This document shows positions 9,184-17,687 of a DNA stretch of 64,000 nucleotides, piece after piece. The stretch is from an uncultured Bacteroidales bacterium (GTDB taxonomy: Bacteria; Bacteroidota; Bacteroidia; Bacteroidales; Paludibacteraceae), in the NCBI GenBank assembly GCA_902798965.1, contig CADBYS010000007.1, positions 28,270 to 92,269 on the forward strand, given 5' to 3'. The position numbers and the translations under genes were made by a program. The notes beneath the pieces are model-generated. The model saw only the letters and a list, made by a program, of their open reading frames with translations. It had not been told where the DNA came from and made no database searches. How positions within the stretch are numbered: the stretch's first letter is position 1; the number at the start of each line of letters is the position of its first letter.

Positions 9184-10541
9184 GAATATTCGAAATATTG
9201 AAATATCGAAATATCGAAATATCGAAATATCTCCTGATCGGTATTATCCTCTGCCTCACGGTAGTCTCTCACGCCGCGGAGTATATCGGTCGGGTGGTTG
9301 ATGAGCGAGGCAATCCGGTCAGTTATGCCACGGTCTATATGGCGGATGATCCCGTGGTAGGTGCAGCCACAGGCAGCAACGGCTTGTTCCGCTTGCAAAC
9401 CGATCTGCCTATCTACTCCGAACTGATCGTATCATTCATCGGCTATGAGAAGCAAACGCTGCTACTCAGCGAGCTGCACGAGGATACGACCGTTATCATC
9501 CTCAAGGAGCAACCTATTCATCTTGAGGAAGTGGTGATTGCCGCCAAACCGCAGAAGCAGAAAAACAAACGCAAGCGGATGCAAGAGTTGCTGGCAGCCG
9601 TGTACGCGCAGATGGAGCGCGACTTCCCGCTCAGCACTACCGGTTATCATATCGTGAGCGATGTGCGCATGGATGCCGACAACGTACCGTGGGGTATGGA
9701 GCAGATGATTGCCTATGTGGTTATGCTGCCGCGCCAAGGCAGGTACTACAAAGACCCGCGCAATGGCAAGAAAGGTGTTGTGCCAACCGACTCCATCCAG
9801 TTCAGCGGCGAACATTGCAAACGGTTCTTTGATGCCTCTATCCGTAGCCTTGCCGACAGCATCTATACGACCAACGACCTGGAAGCCATCAACCCGAACA
9901 TGCGCAATGCCGCCGCCGCGGTGGATTCCGGTGTTGTGGTGCATCGAACATTGTGGAGCATGGGCAATGTGTTCTACGACTTTAGCAACACCATGAAAGA
10001 GGTCAACCGTTGGCAGGTGAGCAACGAGAACGAAGGAGAGACAGTGCTTACGTACACCGAGAACCGGAACATTCTGGGCATCTTCCTCTACAAGATGCAA
10101 CGGCATTACATACTCCACTCCGACGATCTGCGCATATCGCGCTTCGTGGAGCAGGCACATGTAGAACTCAATATTCCTTTCGGCTACAAAGTCAAACCCA
10201 AAGAGATGCAACTGCTTAACCTGCTGAACATGGAGGAGAAGCAGATTGAGCAATACCGCATCAGCAAGGTGCATGCCGATATCAGTCTGAACAGCATCTA
10301 TCAGGAACGCGACGAGCACCTGTATCCGCTCGAGAAGAATCTGCAGAGCGATGCAACCATCATCGGCAAGCGCAAAGACCGCAAACCCACAGGACGTGGG
10401 ATGATCGAATCGAAGGATACTATCCCGCTCAACATCCGCGCCACGCAACGCGTGACCACACTGCGCACACGTGATGTGCAGCCGATGACCCGCAAAGAGA
10501 TCAAACGACGCGTTCCGCGAACCAACGTTCCTATATACTAA
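9180..10541 (+). CDS. Carboxypeptidase-regulatory-like domain protein
   Basis: A 453-residue secreted protein. The start codon and the first 17 residues (ISKYRNIEISKY-type) are encoded by tandem GAAATATC repeats. The hydrophobic core of the signal peptide (LLIGIILCLTVVSHAA) follows directly, so the repeat supplies the n-region. Residues 35-115 form a carboxypeptidase-regulatory-like beta-sandwich (YIGRVVDERGNPVSYATVYMA). The rest resembles uncharacterised Bacteroidales proteins that combine this domain with an all-beta C-terminal part. It probably acts at the envelope with the preceding DUF3078 protein, with which it shares an ATGA overlap. Confidence 0.82.
   Translation: MRIFEILKYRNIEISKYLLIGIILCLTVVSHAAEYIGRVVDERGNPVSYATVYMADDPVVGAATGSNGLFRLQTDLPIYSELIVSFIGYEKQTLLLSELHEDTTVIILKEQPIHLEEVVIAAKPQKQKNKRKRMQELLAAVYAQMERDFPLSTTGYHIVSDVRMDADNVPWGMEQMIAYVVMLPRQGRYYKDPRNGKKGVVPTDSIQFSGEHCKRFFDASIRSLADSIYTTNDLEAINPNMRNAAAAVDSGVVVHRTLWSMGNVFYDFSNTMKEVNRWQVSNENEGETVLTYTENRNILGIFLYKMQRHYILHSDDLRISRFVEQAHVELNIPFGYKVKPKEMQLLNLLNMEEKQIEQYRISKVHADISLNSIYQERDEHLYPLEKNLQSDATIIGKRKDRKPTGRGMIESKDTIPLNIRATQRVTTLRTRDVQPMTRKEIKRRVPRTNVPIY
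9181..9232 (+). repeat. GAAATATC tandem repeat at a signal-peptide start
   Basis: Four to five copies of an 8-nt unit (GAAATATC or CGAAATAT) fall inside the first codons of the gene starting at 9180. They encode its positively charged N-terminus before the hydrophobic segment. Confidence 0.85.
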
Positions 10542-10559
10542 CTCTCGAAATACTATCTT

Positions 10560-11522
10560 ATGGAAACGAAAGACCTCTACAAAGCAGCAGAGACCCGCTA
10601 TGACGTACCGCAGATGTATACCTACTGTGGTCGCAGCGGCGTACAGTTACCGAAGATCAGCCTGGGCATGTGGCATAACTTCGGCAGTGTTGACCCCTAC
10701 GAGCGTAGTCGCGCTATTACGCATTTTGCGTTCGACCATGGCATCACGCATTTCGATCTGGCTAACAACTATGGTCCGATATACGGGTCGGCGGAAGAAA
10801 CGATGGGCAGACTGATGGACGACAGCTTCCGTCCGTATCGCGACGAGCTGTTCATTTCCACCAAAGCGGGCTACGATATGTGGCCGGGATTGTACGGCAA
10901 CGGAGGCTCGCGTAAGTACCTCATCTCAAGCCTCGACCAGAGTCTTAAGCGGATGCATTTGGACTATGTTGACCTGTTCTACAGTCATCGTTTTGACCCG
11001 AAAACGCCTATCGAAGAGACATTGCAGGCGCTTGTGGATATTGTTCGCGCCGGAAAAGCGCTCTATATAGGTATATCCAACTGGCCGCTCGAGCACCTAC
11101 GGAAGGCGTACGATTACCTTGCTCAGCGCGACGTTCCGCTACTGATCTATCAGGGCAAACTCAACCGGTTGTACACCGATCATATCGACAGCGGACTGCT
11201 GCAGTTCTGCCATGAGAAAGGTGTGGGATTCATTGCATTCTCGCCGCTCGCACAAGGGCTGCTTACCGACAGATATATTGATGGTATACCTGCAGATTCA
11301 AGAATGGCGAAAGGAAAGTTTCTGCGTGCCGAGCAACTGACCGACGCGGTGCGTGCCGAGGTAGCAGCCGTACGCGTGGAAGCAGCAGAACGCAAGATTT
11401 CTACTGCGCAACGCGCATTAGGATGGATTCTGGAGCAACAAGGTGTGACTTCCGTGCTCGTAGGTGCAAGCAGCGTGGAGCAACTGGCGGACAACCTCGC
11501 TGTTACAACATTAGTCGGATAA
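10560..11522 (+). CDS. Aldo/keto reductase (YghZ/AKR14-like)
   Basis: An NADPH-dependent oxidoreductase with a TIM-barrel fold, 320 residues. The catalytic tetrad is visible: Asp in HFDLANNYG with its Tyr, Lys in ISTKAGYDMW, and His in FYSHRFD. ISLGMWHNFG, SLDQSLKRMHLDYVDL and the cofactor-binding VLVGASSVEQL match the L-glyceraldehyde-3-phosphate reductase group. The C-terminus is somewhat shorter than in E. coli YghZ. It overlaps the convergent TonB receptor gene by 20 nt at their 3' ends. Confidence 0.92.
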   Translation: METKDLYKAAETRYDVPQMYTYCGRSGVQLPKISLGMWHNFGSVDPYERSRAITHFAFDHGITHFDLANNYGPIYGSAEETMGRLMDDSFRPYRDELFISTKAGYDMWPGLYGNGGSRKYLISSLDQSLKRMHLDYVDLFYSHRFDPKTPIEETLQALVDIVRAGKALYIGISNWPLEHLRKAYDYLAQRDVPLLIYQGKLNRLYTDHIDSGLLQFCHEKGVGFIAFSPLAQGLLTDRYIDGIPADSRMAKGKFLRAEQLTDAVRAEVAAVRVEAAERKISTAQRALGWILEQQGVTSVLVGASSVEQLADNLAVTTLVG

Positions 11523-13605
11523 TTCCTTTGCCATTCAATCCGGGCATCGGATAGTTCAAGATGATGTCGTATTGCTGATTGAGTATATTATTGAACTCCA
11601 AAGCAAAATGCAAGCGAGGTCTGATTGCTGATTGCTGACTGCCGACCTCCATCTCATACGACACGCTCACATCGTGGGTGTACCACGGTTGCTCATGGTT
11701 GGCGGGAATGTTCGCGGAGTTGTGGTATCGTTCGCCCACATAGATAAACGCGTAGTTAAGCGATAGTCCCCGCCACAGGATATTGGCAGTTACTGACCCG
11801 CTATGCCAGGGCACGTAAGCGATCTGACCACCGTACGTAATCTCGTTCGGATCGGTCAGATCTTGTGCTTTCTGGTAGGTGTACGCCGCGGCTAACGAGA
11901 ACAGTACCTGATTGTCGGTCACAGCCCATGGATTGAAACATAGCGTGGTAGAAAGGTTGGCATCCACACCGCGAATCTCCACATACCCCAAGTTCATCAT
12001 CTGCCAGCGATACTGGCCTGTACCTTTCGGCACGGCTACAATCTTGTTTGTCACCTGATTGAAGTAACCATCCACCTTCAGGTCAATCGCACGACATACG
12101 CCCCTACTCCACGTCTTGGTATATTCCGCACCCAAGTCGTATTGCGTCGTGTATTCGGGCTTGAGGCCAATATAACCGACATCGGTGTAATACAGATCGT
12201 TGAACGTAGGCATGCGGAAGATGCGCTTGTAGAACGTACGGATATACAGGTCTTGGATATACGGATGTACGGTCAGGAACACGGCTGGTGTGAACTGCGG
12301 TTTCTGCTTGGAGGCAGTAGGCATAGTGGCTGTAGGGTGATGAATCTTGTCGTGCACGAACGTACCGAGTACGGAAGCCTGCGCCTTGATATACGTCCAG
12401 TCGAGCTGCGTAGCTACGGCAGCAAGTACTGTCTGACGCTCGGGATAGACGAAGTTAGCCATGTTACTCTCCAGGTAGTTCCACTGGTAGTCAGCCGAGA
12501 GCGATATATCCCAGTTGAGCGTGCGATGCGGTAGCAGACCTTTCACGCCTACTATAGCCAAACGATGCGCCATGCTCAGATACACCTCTTGCTGCGTAAA
12601 ACTGTTGTCGATATACATCAGCGTGGTGTCGGGATTCAGATAGCGCATAAAGTCGTTGCTGTACTTGGCATTCACCTGCACGTCGTAGCCTTTCGTCACG
12701 CGCTGCGTGAAGTTGCCTTGCACAAAGGCATTTCTGTCCCACTGCCGCTGCGAGTTTTTCCACACATTGTTCACTATCGCACCCGGAATACCTTTCTCGC
12801 TCTGGTAGTAATAGCCCTTGATATGCCACTTGCCTTCGGGCAGGTAGCCGAATATGCCCGCCTCAGCCCTGCCGGCTTGTATATCGCCGTTCTGCCTGAC
12901 GGCGGTCGTGTCCCACGCCACGATGCCTCCGGGCAGCACCTTGCGGTAGCGGAAATGGTAACGGCCGTGTGCGTACGTGTACTCGCCGCCGGCTGATAGG
13001 TGGATATCCTCTGTCAGTTTCTGCTCGTAGAGCACGGATGGGTTAGCCAAGCCGAACGTACCCGCTTTCATACCTACGCTCAGGTTGTACGACTTGCCGT
13101 CCGTGAACCGCGGCCGACGCGTCTTCAGATACAAGGTGCCCGCAGAGCCGTAATCCTTGGCGGGCTGGAAGATCTCGGATTTCTGGCCATTGTACAACGC
13201 TATCTGTTCTATATTCTCCATGGAGAATTTGCCCAAGTCAACCACTCCGTTCTGAGCATTGCCTATCTCTATGCCGTCGTAGAACACGCCCAGATGATGC
13301 GTTCCCATCGAGCGCAGGTCAACAGTCTTCAAGCCGCCTACTCCGCCGTAATCCTTGATCTGCACGCCGGAGAAGTATCGCACGGCATCCGCCACGCTCT
13401 GTGTGGACAAGCCAGCCAGGCGCGCACCTTCCAGCTTCTGCACGGGTATAACCGGCTCCTCCCTGCGGCGAGCACTCACCTCCACCTCATCCAACTCAAA
13501 CTGACGAACAATGCTGTCCAGCATCGCTGCCGAACGGTCATCCTGTGCCGACACCTGCAGTGCCGACAAGGTACAGATCAGTATGAGCATATAGCATCTA
13601 CGCAT
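11503..13605 (-). CDS. TonB-dependent outer membrane receptor
   Basis: A 700-residue receptor that imports a ligand with energy from TonB. A signal peptide (ends near LQVSAQ) is followed by a plug domain (ISVARRR-like VEVSARRREEPV, GVQIKDYGGVGGLKTVDLR, VFYDGIEIGN) and a beta-barrel ending in LEFNNILNQQYDI and a terminal aromatic-poor strand. The plug and size are closest to BtuB/FepA-like receptors, but the ligand is unknown. Near the C-terminus a GATTGCT heptamer run is read in frame (GSQQSAIRP) between two predicted strands. Confidence 0.92.
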   Translation of the reverse strand: MRRCYMLILICTLSALQVSAQDDRSAAMLDSIVRQFELDEVEVSARRREEPVIPVQKLEGARLAGLSTQSVADAVRYFSGVQIKDYGGVGGLKTVDLRSMGTHHLGVFYDGIEIGNAQNGVVDLGKFSMENIEQIALYNGQKSEIFQPAKDYGSAGTLYLKTRRPRFTDGKSYNLSVGMKAGTFGLANPSVLYEQKLTEDIHLSAGGEYTYAHGRYHFRYRKVLPGGIVAWDTTAVRQNGDIQAGRAEAGIFGYLPEGKWHIKGYYYQSEKGIPGAIVNNVWKNSQRQWDRNAFVQGNFTQRVTKGYDVQVNAKYSNDFMRYLNPDTTLMYIDNSFTQQEVYLSMAHRLAIVGVKGLLPHRTLNWDISLSADYQWNYLESNMANFVYPERQTVLAAVATQLDWTYIKAQASVLGTFVHDKIHHPTATMPTASKQKPQFTPAVFLTVHPYIQDLYIRTFYKRIFRMPTFNDLYYTDVGYIGLKPEYTTQYDLGAEYTKTWSRGVCRAIDLKVDGYFNQVTNKIVAVPKGTGQYRWQMMNLGYVEIRGVDANLSTTLCFNPWAVTDNQVLFSLAAAYTYQKAQDLTDPNEITYGGQIAYVPWHSGSVTANILWRGLSLNYAFIYVGERYHNSANIPANHEQPWYTHDVSVSYEMEVGSQQSAIRPRLHFALEFNNILNQQYDIILNYPMPGLNGKGIIRLML
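11621..11646 (-). repeat. GATTGCT heptamers inside a TonB receptor
   Basis: Three tandem 7-mers (GATTGCT, GATTGCT, GACTGCC on the + strand) lie inside the receptor coding sequence. They are translated as a short polar stretch that probably sits in a loop. Confidence 0.7.
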
Positions 13606-13707
13606 AGTTAGCTACGCAAAAATAGCCTGCAAAGTTACTAAAAATTTTTGACTTTTGCAAATATATAAGCAAAAAATTGATGATTACACCAAAAATTTGG
13701 TAAAATA

Positions 13708-13739
13708 TTTGCATATATCATTATTTTTTCGTATCTTTG
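13708..13739 (+). promoter_or_regulatory. Bacteroidales promoter of the HAD-HD gene
   Basis: The -33 box TTTG is at 13708-13711 and the -7 box TATCTTTG at 13732-13739, with 20 nt between them. The ATG of the downstream gene is only 20 nt after the -7 box, so the leader is very short. Confidence 0.85.
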
Positions 13740-13758
13740 CATAAATTTTGAATACTAC

Positions 13759-15024
13759 ATGACTATCATTTTTGACTTGGACGGAACGCTGCTCAATACG
13801 ATTGACGATTTGGGCTATGCTTGCAATTACGCTCTGGAAAAGGTGGGTTATCCAACCCATCCGATAGCTGACTATCCGCGTATGGTGGGCAACGGCATCA
13901 ACAACCTCATACGTCGCGCCTTGCCGGAAGGCGAGCGAACAGAGGACAATATACTACGTGTGCGTGCACACTTCGTGCCGTATTACAACGACCACAATTG
14001 CGACTATACGCATCCCTACGCCGGTATTCCCGAACTGCTCGGCGCACTCCGGGCACAAGGACATCGGCTCGCTGTGGCAAGCAACAAGTACCAGGCGGCT
14101 ACCGAGAAGATTGTCAACCACTTCTTTCCTAATGTGTTTGACGTCATTCTGGGCGAACGTGAGGGCATCGAGCGCAAACCCGATCCGCAGATCGTCTTCG
14201 ATATTTTAGACCGGCTTCGCCTGAAAGAACAAAGACCGGCTTCGCCTGAAAGAATAAAGACTGATATACTTTACCTTGGCGACAGCCTTGTGGATATGCA
14301 GACCGCTCAGAATGCCCAGGTGCCGTTTGTAGCCTGCTCATGGGGTTTCGTGCCACGCAAGCAACTGGAGGAAGCAGGTGCAGTGCGCATCGTGGACAAG
14401 CCGCAAGACTTGGCAATAGATGTGTACGTTCAGCAATCTATCCTACCGCAATATGATGTTTTCGATGGCGGTCATCAGCGCGATCATGCCGAGACAGTCA
14501 TACGCGAGAGCCTCAAGCTTGCTCGCGCCTACCAAGCCGACGAGAACATGGCCTTCGTCATCGCTGCTTATCATGATCTGGGACTGCGCTACGACCGCGA
14601 GAAGCATCATATCCATTCTGGAGAGATTCTGCTCAGCGATGAGCAGTTGCGCCAATGGTTCACCGACGAACAGCTGCTCACTATGCGCGAGGCGGTGGAA
14701 GACCATCGCGCAAGTGCCAAGCACCCGCCAAGAACTATTTATGGAGCCATCGTTGCCGAGGCCGACCGGCAGATTGATCCACTTACCGTAGTGCATCGCA
14801 CGATGGCGTATAGCCAAAAGCTATTCCCGGAAGGAGATTTTGAAACCTTGTACCAACGTAGCCTCGAACATCTTTTGGAGAAATATGCCGAGGGAGGCTA
14901 TTTGCATCTTTGGCTCAACAGCGAACGCAATATCCAAGGCCTGGCATCGCTTCGTGCCCTTATCCGCGACGAGTCCCGTCTCCGCACCCTCTGCCAAGCC
15001 TGGTTCGATAGCAGGAGGATATAG
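13759..15024 (+). CDS. HAD phosphatase fused to HD hydrolase domain
   Basis: Two domains in 421 residues. Residues 1-215 are a phosphoglycolate-phosphatase-like HAD enzyme: catalytic DLDGTL (Asp6, Asp8), ASNK, KPDP and LYLGDSLVDM. Residues about 230-415 form an HD domain with His near HQRDH (239-243), HD in AAYHDLGLRY (272-273) and Asp336 in AEADRQ, as in metal-dependent phosphohydrolases. A TTC-loop hairpin repeat in two copies is read in frame at residues 150-168, between the KPDP helix and the LYLGDS strand. The fusion suggests nucleotide or phospho-metabolite clean-up, but the substrate is unknown. Confidence 0.88.
   Translation: MTIIFDLDGTLLNTIDDLGYACNYALEKVGYPTHPIADYPRMVGNGINNLIRRALPEGERTEDNILRVRAHFVPYYNDHNCDYTHPYAGIPELLGALRAQGHRLAVASNKYQAATEKIVNHFFPNVFDVILGEREGIERKPDPQIVFDILDRLRLKEQRPASPERIKTDILYLGDSLVDMQTAQNAQVPFVACSWGFVPRKQLEEAGAVRIVDKPQDLAIDVYVQQSILPQYDVFDGGHQRDHAETVIRESLKLARAYQADENMAFVIAAYHDLGLRYDREKHHIHSGEILLSDEQLRQWFTDEQLLTMREAVEDHRASAKHPPRTIYGAIVAEADRQIDPLTVVHRTMAYSQKLFPEGDFETLYQRSLEHLLEKYAEGGYLHLWLNSERNIQGLASLRALIRDESRLRTLCQAWFDSRRI
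14208..14260 (+). repeat. Two in-frame AGACCG hairpin words
   Basis: Two copies with a 25-nt period of AGACCGGCTTCGCCTGAAAG followed by AACA or AATA and AAG. Each contains the hairpin GGC-TTC-GCC. They belong to the same family as the intergenic elements at 941 and 34667 but lie inside the HAD domain and keep the frame open. Confidence 0.9.
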
Positions 15025-15078
15025 TTATGATTGCATGATTGTTTGTATCGTTTGTCAGGCAATGGATTTGTCCATATT

Positions 15079-15147
15079 TTACTCCACTTTTGCTCCGGTG
15101 GCAGTGTAACGCGTGCCGTTAGGGAGAAAGATGAAGAGTTGGCCGTT
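15079..15147 (-). pseudogene. Relic of a C-terminal protein tail
   Basis: On the minus strand a short open segment ends in FLPNGTRYTATGAKVE and a stop codon. Upstream of NGQLF the frame is meaningless and AT-rich. It looks like the last 20-odd residues of a Bacteroidales secreted protein (an xDGxxYxxxGxxV type tail). A second relic is at 16659-16731, and 27 nt are identical between the two. Confidence 0.5.
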
Positions 15148-15211
15148 TCGCTCAGCAAAGTTGACGATTATACGAAAATGTGCATAAATTGAGCATCTTC
15201 TAGTAAAAAAA

Positions 15212-15243
15212 TTTGCATATATTGATAAAAAGTAGTACCTTTG
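15212..15243 (+). promoter_or_regulatory. Promoter of the AAA ATPase gene
   Basis: TTTG at 15212-15215 and TACCTTTG at 15236-15243, spaced 20 nt. Transcription would begin near 15250, exactly at the first of three 33-nt repeats. Confidence 0.85.
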
Positions 15244-15248
15244 CACCG

Positions 15249-15339
15249 ATTTTGACTTTTCAAAAAGACAAAATGCGCCATATTTTGACTTTTTCAATCG
15301 ACAAAATTAACAACATTTTGACTTTTCCATTCGACAATT
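15249..15339 (+). repeat. Three 33-nt leader repeats before the ATPase
   Basis: ATTTTGACTTTT begins at 15249, 15282 and 15315, exactly 33 nt apart. Each copy ends near GACAAAAT or CGACAATT, so each unit is an imperfect inverted repeat (ATTTTG...CAAAAT). They fill the whole leader between the predicted start site and the ATG at 15340. The frame is closed, so they are not coding. An operator or an RNA-level control is possible. Confidence 0.8.
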
Positions 15340-16527
15340 ATGGACAGATTAAACGCTAAGTACCTGCATTTATTAGACCTCGTGTCATTGGATTACACGC
15401 GGTATTTGTATTCCCAAATCAATTGGGATAATCGTCTTATTCTGCTAAAAGGTCCGAAAGGCGTTGGTAAAACGACTCTACTCTTGCAGCACATCAAGCG
15501 CACATTTGACGACAAATCGAAGGCGTTCTATGCGTCGGCTGACAGTTCGTGGTTTGCTACGCACTCCATAGTCGATTTGGCGGAATACCTATATTCTCAT
15601 GGCGTAACGCATCTTTATCTGGACGAAGTACATAAGTATCCCGCGTGGGATAGACAGATTAAGGAGATCTATGATTCGTTTCCGAAACTGCATGTGGTAA
15701 TCACTGGTTCGTCGATGCTGCAACTGAGCGAAACGCAAGCTGATCTGTCCCGTCGTTGCAGACCATACACGATGCAGGGACTGAGCTTCCGCGAGTATCT
15801 GGAGTTGGAGGGAGTAGCGCAACTACAACCGATTCCGCTGGAAGAAATACTAAAAAACCATCCGACGATTGCGGCACACATAACCAACCAAATACCTGTG
15901 TTGAAACATTTCGAGCAGTATCTGGATCATGGCTACTATCCGTTCTACAAAGAAGAGGGCGACGGCTTTGCCATTCGGTTGGATAACGAGGTGAATTCCA
16001 TCATTCAGGTGGAAATGCCCTCTATGACAAACATTTCTTATGAACTGGTATATAAGATTAAGACATTGTTAGGCATCTTGGCAGAGATCAATCCCTATAC
16101 GCTTAATGTTTCCGACTTGGCTACGAAGTTAGGCGCATCGCGTGACAGTGTGTATAAGATGCTCGATTTGATGCAGAAGGCGGGACTTATCAGGCGCCTT
16201 TATCAAAAATCCGGCGGTATGAAGATTCTGCAAAAACCCGAAAAGATCTTGTTTGACAATACCAACCTGATGTATGCGTTGGCATCTAACACTGATGTTG
16301 GCACATTGCGTGAGACATTTGTGGCGAACATGCTCAGCAATCATAGTATTTGCATGCCGGAGTCCGGTGATCTGCTGATGGATGGCTCAATACTCTTTGA
16401 GGTTGGCGGCAAGAACAAGAACTATAAGCAGATAGCCAATATCACCGACAGTTATGTCATTGCTGATAACATCGATGTCGGCATGGGCAATAAGATTCCT
16501 CTATGGTTGTTCGGTATGTTGTATTAA
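15340..16527 (+). CDS. AAA ATPase with DUF4143 C-terminal domain
   Basis: A 395-residue protein of the AAA_14/DUF4143 family, cytosolic P-loop ATPases of unknown biological role that are abundant and variable in Bacteroidales. Walker A is LLKGPKGVGKTTLLLQ (about 35-50), Walker B is HLYLDEVHKYP and sensor-like VVITGSSMLQL follows. The C-terminal half has a winged-helix-like part (LNVSDLATKLGASRDSVYKML) and the DUF4143 segment LFDNTNLMYAL. It sits alone between two copies of a 27-nt direct repeat, with its own promoter and three 33-nt leader repeats. Confidence 0.92.
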   Translation: MDRLNAKYLHLLDLVSLDYTRYLYSQINWDNRLILLKGPKGVGKTTLLLQHIKRTFDDKSKAFYASADSSWFATHSIVDLAEYLYSHGVTHLYLDEVHKYPAWDRQIKEIYDSFPKLHVVITGSSMLQLSETQADLSRRCRPYTMQGLSFREYLELEGVAQLQPIPLEEILKNHPTIAAHITNQIPVLKHFEQYLDHGYYPFYKEEGDGFAIRLDNEVNSIIQVEMPSMTNISYELVYKIKTLLGILAEINPYTLNVSDLATKLGASRDSVYKMLDLMQKAGLIRRLYQKSGGMKILQKPEKILFDNTNLMYALASNTDVGTLRETFVANMLSNHSICMPESGDLLMDGSILFEVGGKNKNYKQIANITDSYVIADNIDVGMGNKIPLWLFGMLY

Positions 16528-16581
16528 TCGTCTATTAATAACCCAACAACAGCAATCATCCAAAGATCTGTAGTACAACAG

Positions 16582-16607
16582 CGAGCGACTCTGTTTTGAG
16601 CCGCTCG
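16582..16607 (+). terminator. Hairpin downstream of the ATPase gene
   Basis: CGAGCG...CGCTCG with an inner CTC/GAG pairing and a TGTTTT loop, 55 nt after the ATPase stop. It is not followed by a clear T run, so termination is only a suggestion. Confidence 0.4.
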
Positions 16608-16658
16608 GTGTATTATCATCCAAGATTTATTCTCTTTTTCCTTTCACTTTTCACTTTT

Positions 16659-16731
16659 CAATTCCCCCTTCCTCCACTTTTGCTCCGGTGGCAGTGTAGC
16701 TTGTGCCATCAGGATGGTTGAAGATAATCTA
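16659..16731 (-). pseudogene. Second relic of the same C-terminal tail
   Basis: The minus strand reads IIFNHPDGTSYTATGAKVE and then runs into CTTTTCA heptamer repeats, which supply a stop. Bases 16672-16698 are identical to 15082-15108. The relic lies directly after the stop codon of the 113-residue gene. Confidence 0.5.
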
Positions 16732-17073
16732 CTAACTGAATATGTTATGCTTGGTTTTAGATTTTTCGTTGTAGTCCATTAGGATTTGCCTGATCTTTTT
16801 GCAGTCACTTTTGTCCAAGCACTTGGCTGTTAGTTTTCCGCCAACGGCTTGGATGGTGATGTCTGCACCTATGAGATGCTGATCAATGGTTACACGACGA
16901 ATGAAACGGAAGGCAAGTGTATCTTCGTCAACACCGATCAGGTACTTGTTGCGCTTGCGGATAGTGATGGTTTGTTCGTTGGTGTCAATCTCTATTTGCC
17001 ACGGAGTTAATATATCCGCTGCATGTCCATTAGCCAGCAAGGAGGCTTCGGAGGAAGAAAATTTGTATGTCAT
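16732..17073 (-). CDS. Small conserved-looking hypothetical protein
   Basis: I do not recognise this 113-residue protein. It has no signal peptide or membrane segment. Alternating hydrophobic strands (WQIEIDTNEQTITIRKR, FRFIRRVTIDQHLIGADITI) followed by a C-terminal helix (KSDCKKIRQILMDYNE) resemble a small PH-like fold, as in many bacterial membrane-proximal proteins. It is the last gene of the minus-strand operon running from 22912, and starts 7 nt after the DUF1232 stop. Confidence 0.6.
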   Translation of the reverse strand: MTYKFSSSEASLLANGHAADILTPWQIEIDTNEQTITIRKRNKYLIGVDEDTLAFRFIRRVTIDQHLIGADITIQAVGGKLTAKCLDKSDCKKIRQILMDYNEKSKTKHNIFS

Positions 17074-17079
17074 AGTTTA

Positions 17080-17604
17080 TTATCTTTTGTTTATAAAATT
17101 ATTTGCTCCTTTTATAATTTCTGTTACCGAGTCCAATGCTTTTTCGTCGAACTCCCCAAAAAGATTGCGTAATTGTTCTTTCGCCTCATTTTGAATATCT
17201 TCCGTTATGCAAGATGCAAGTGCTGTAATAGTGGCGGTAATTGCTGCTATATCATCAGTATAACCCATTCCTGCAATTGCATCGGGTAGAAGATCCACAG
17301 GAAGTACAAAATAGCCGAGAGTACCTATAATCATAGCCTTCTCTTTCAGATTGATATCTCCTGATTTCAGCAAGTAGAATAACAAAAACATAGGATAAAG
17401 GACAGTGGCACCGATAGATTTTCCGAACTTACCTATTTTCTGCCACAATTCGCTTTCCGAAAAATATTTCTCGTACAAATTAAGGTTGGCAGTAATATCT
17501 TCCAACTTTACCTCAGAGATAGAGGTCTTAATTTTATTTGTGCCATCAGATACTTTTTGAGATGCAACAGAAGCCGTTTGTTTGATAGAATCTATAAATC
17601 CCAT
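17080..17604 (-). CDS. YkvA-type DUF1232 membrane protein
   Basis: A 174-residue protein. The N-terminal 60 residues are helical and Lys/Ser-rich, resembling the N-terminus of the 414-residue protein of the same operon (MGFIDSIKQTASVASQKVSD versus MSTFFDKVKKAASDVGSS). The core is the DUF1232 motif: LYPMFLLFYLL, then LGYFVLPVDLLPDAIAGMGYTDD, a membrane-embedded segment of unknown function. The shared N-terminus suggests the two proteins meet at the same membrane or partner. Confidence 0.8.
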   Translation of the reverse strand: MGFIDSIKQTASVASQKVSDGTNKIKTSISEVKLEDITANLNLYEKYFSESELWQKIGKFGKSIGATVLYPMFLLFYLLKSGDINLKEKAMIIGTLGYFVLPVDLLPDAIAGMGYTDDIAAITATITALASCITEDIQNEAKEQLRNLFGEFDEKALDSVTEIIKGANNFINKR

Positions 17605-17687
17605 AACTATAATGTTTGAGCGTATTTACTATTGGGTTTCGTCTTTATATTTGCCCAGAAGTTCAAAATAGAGAGTGACGGATAGAA

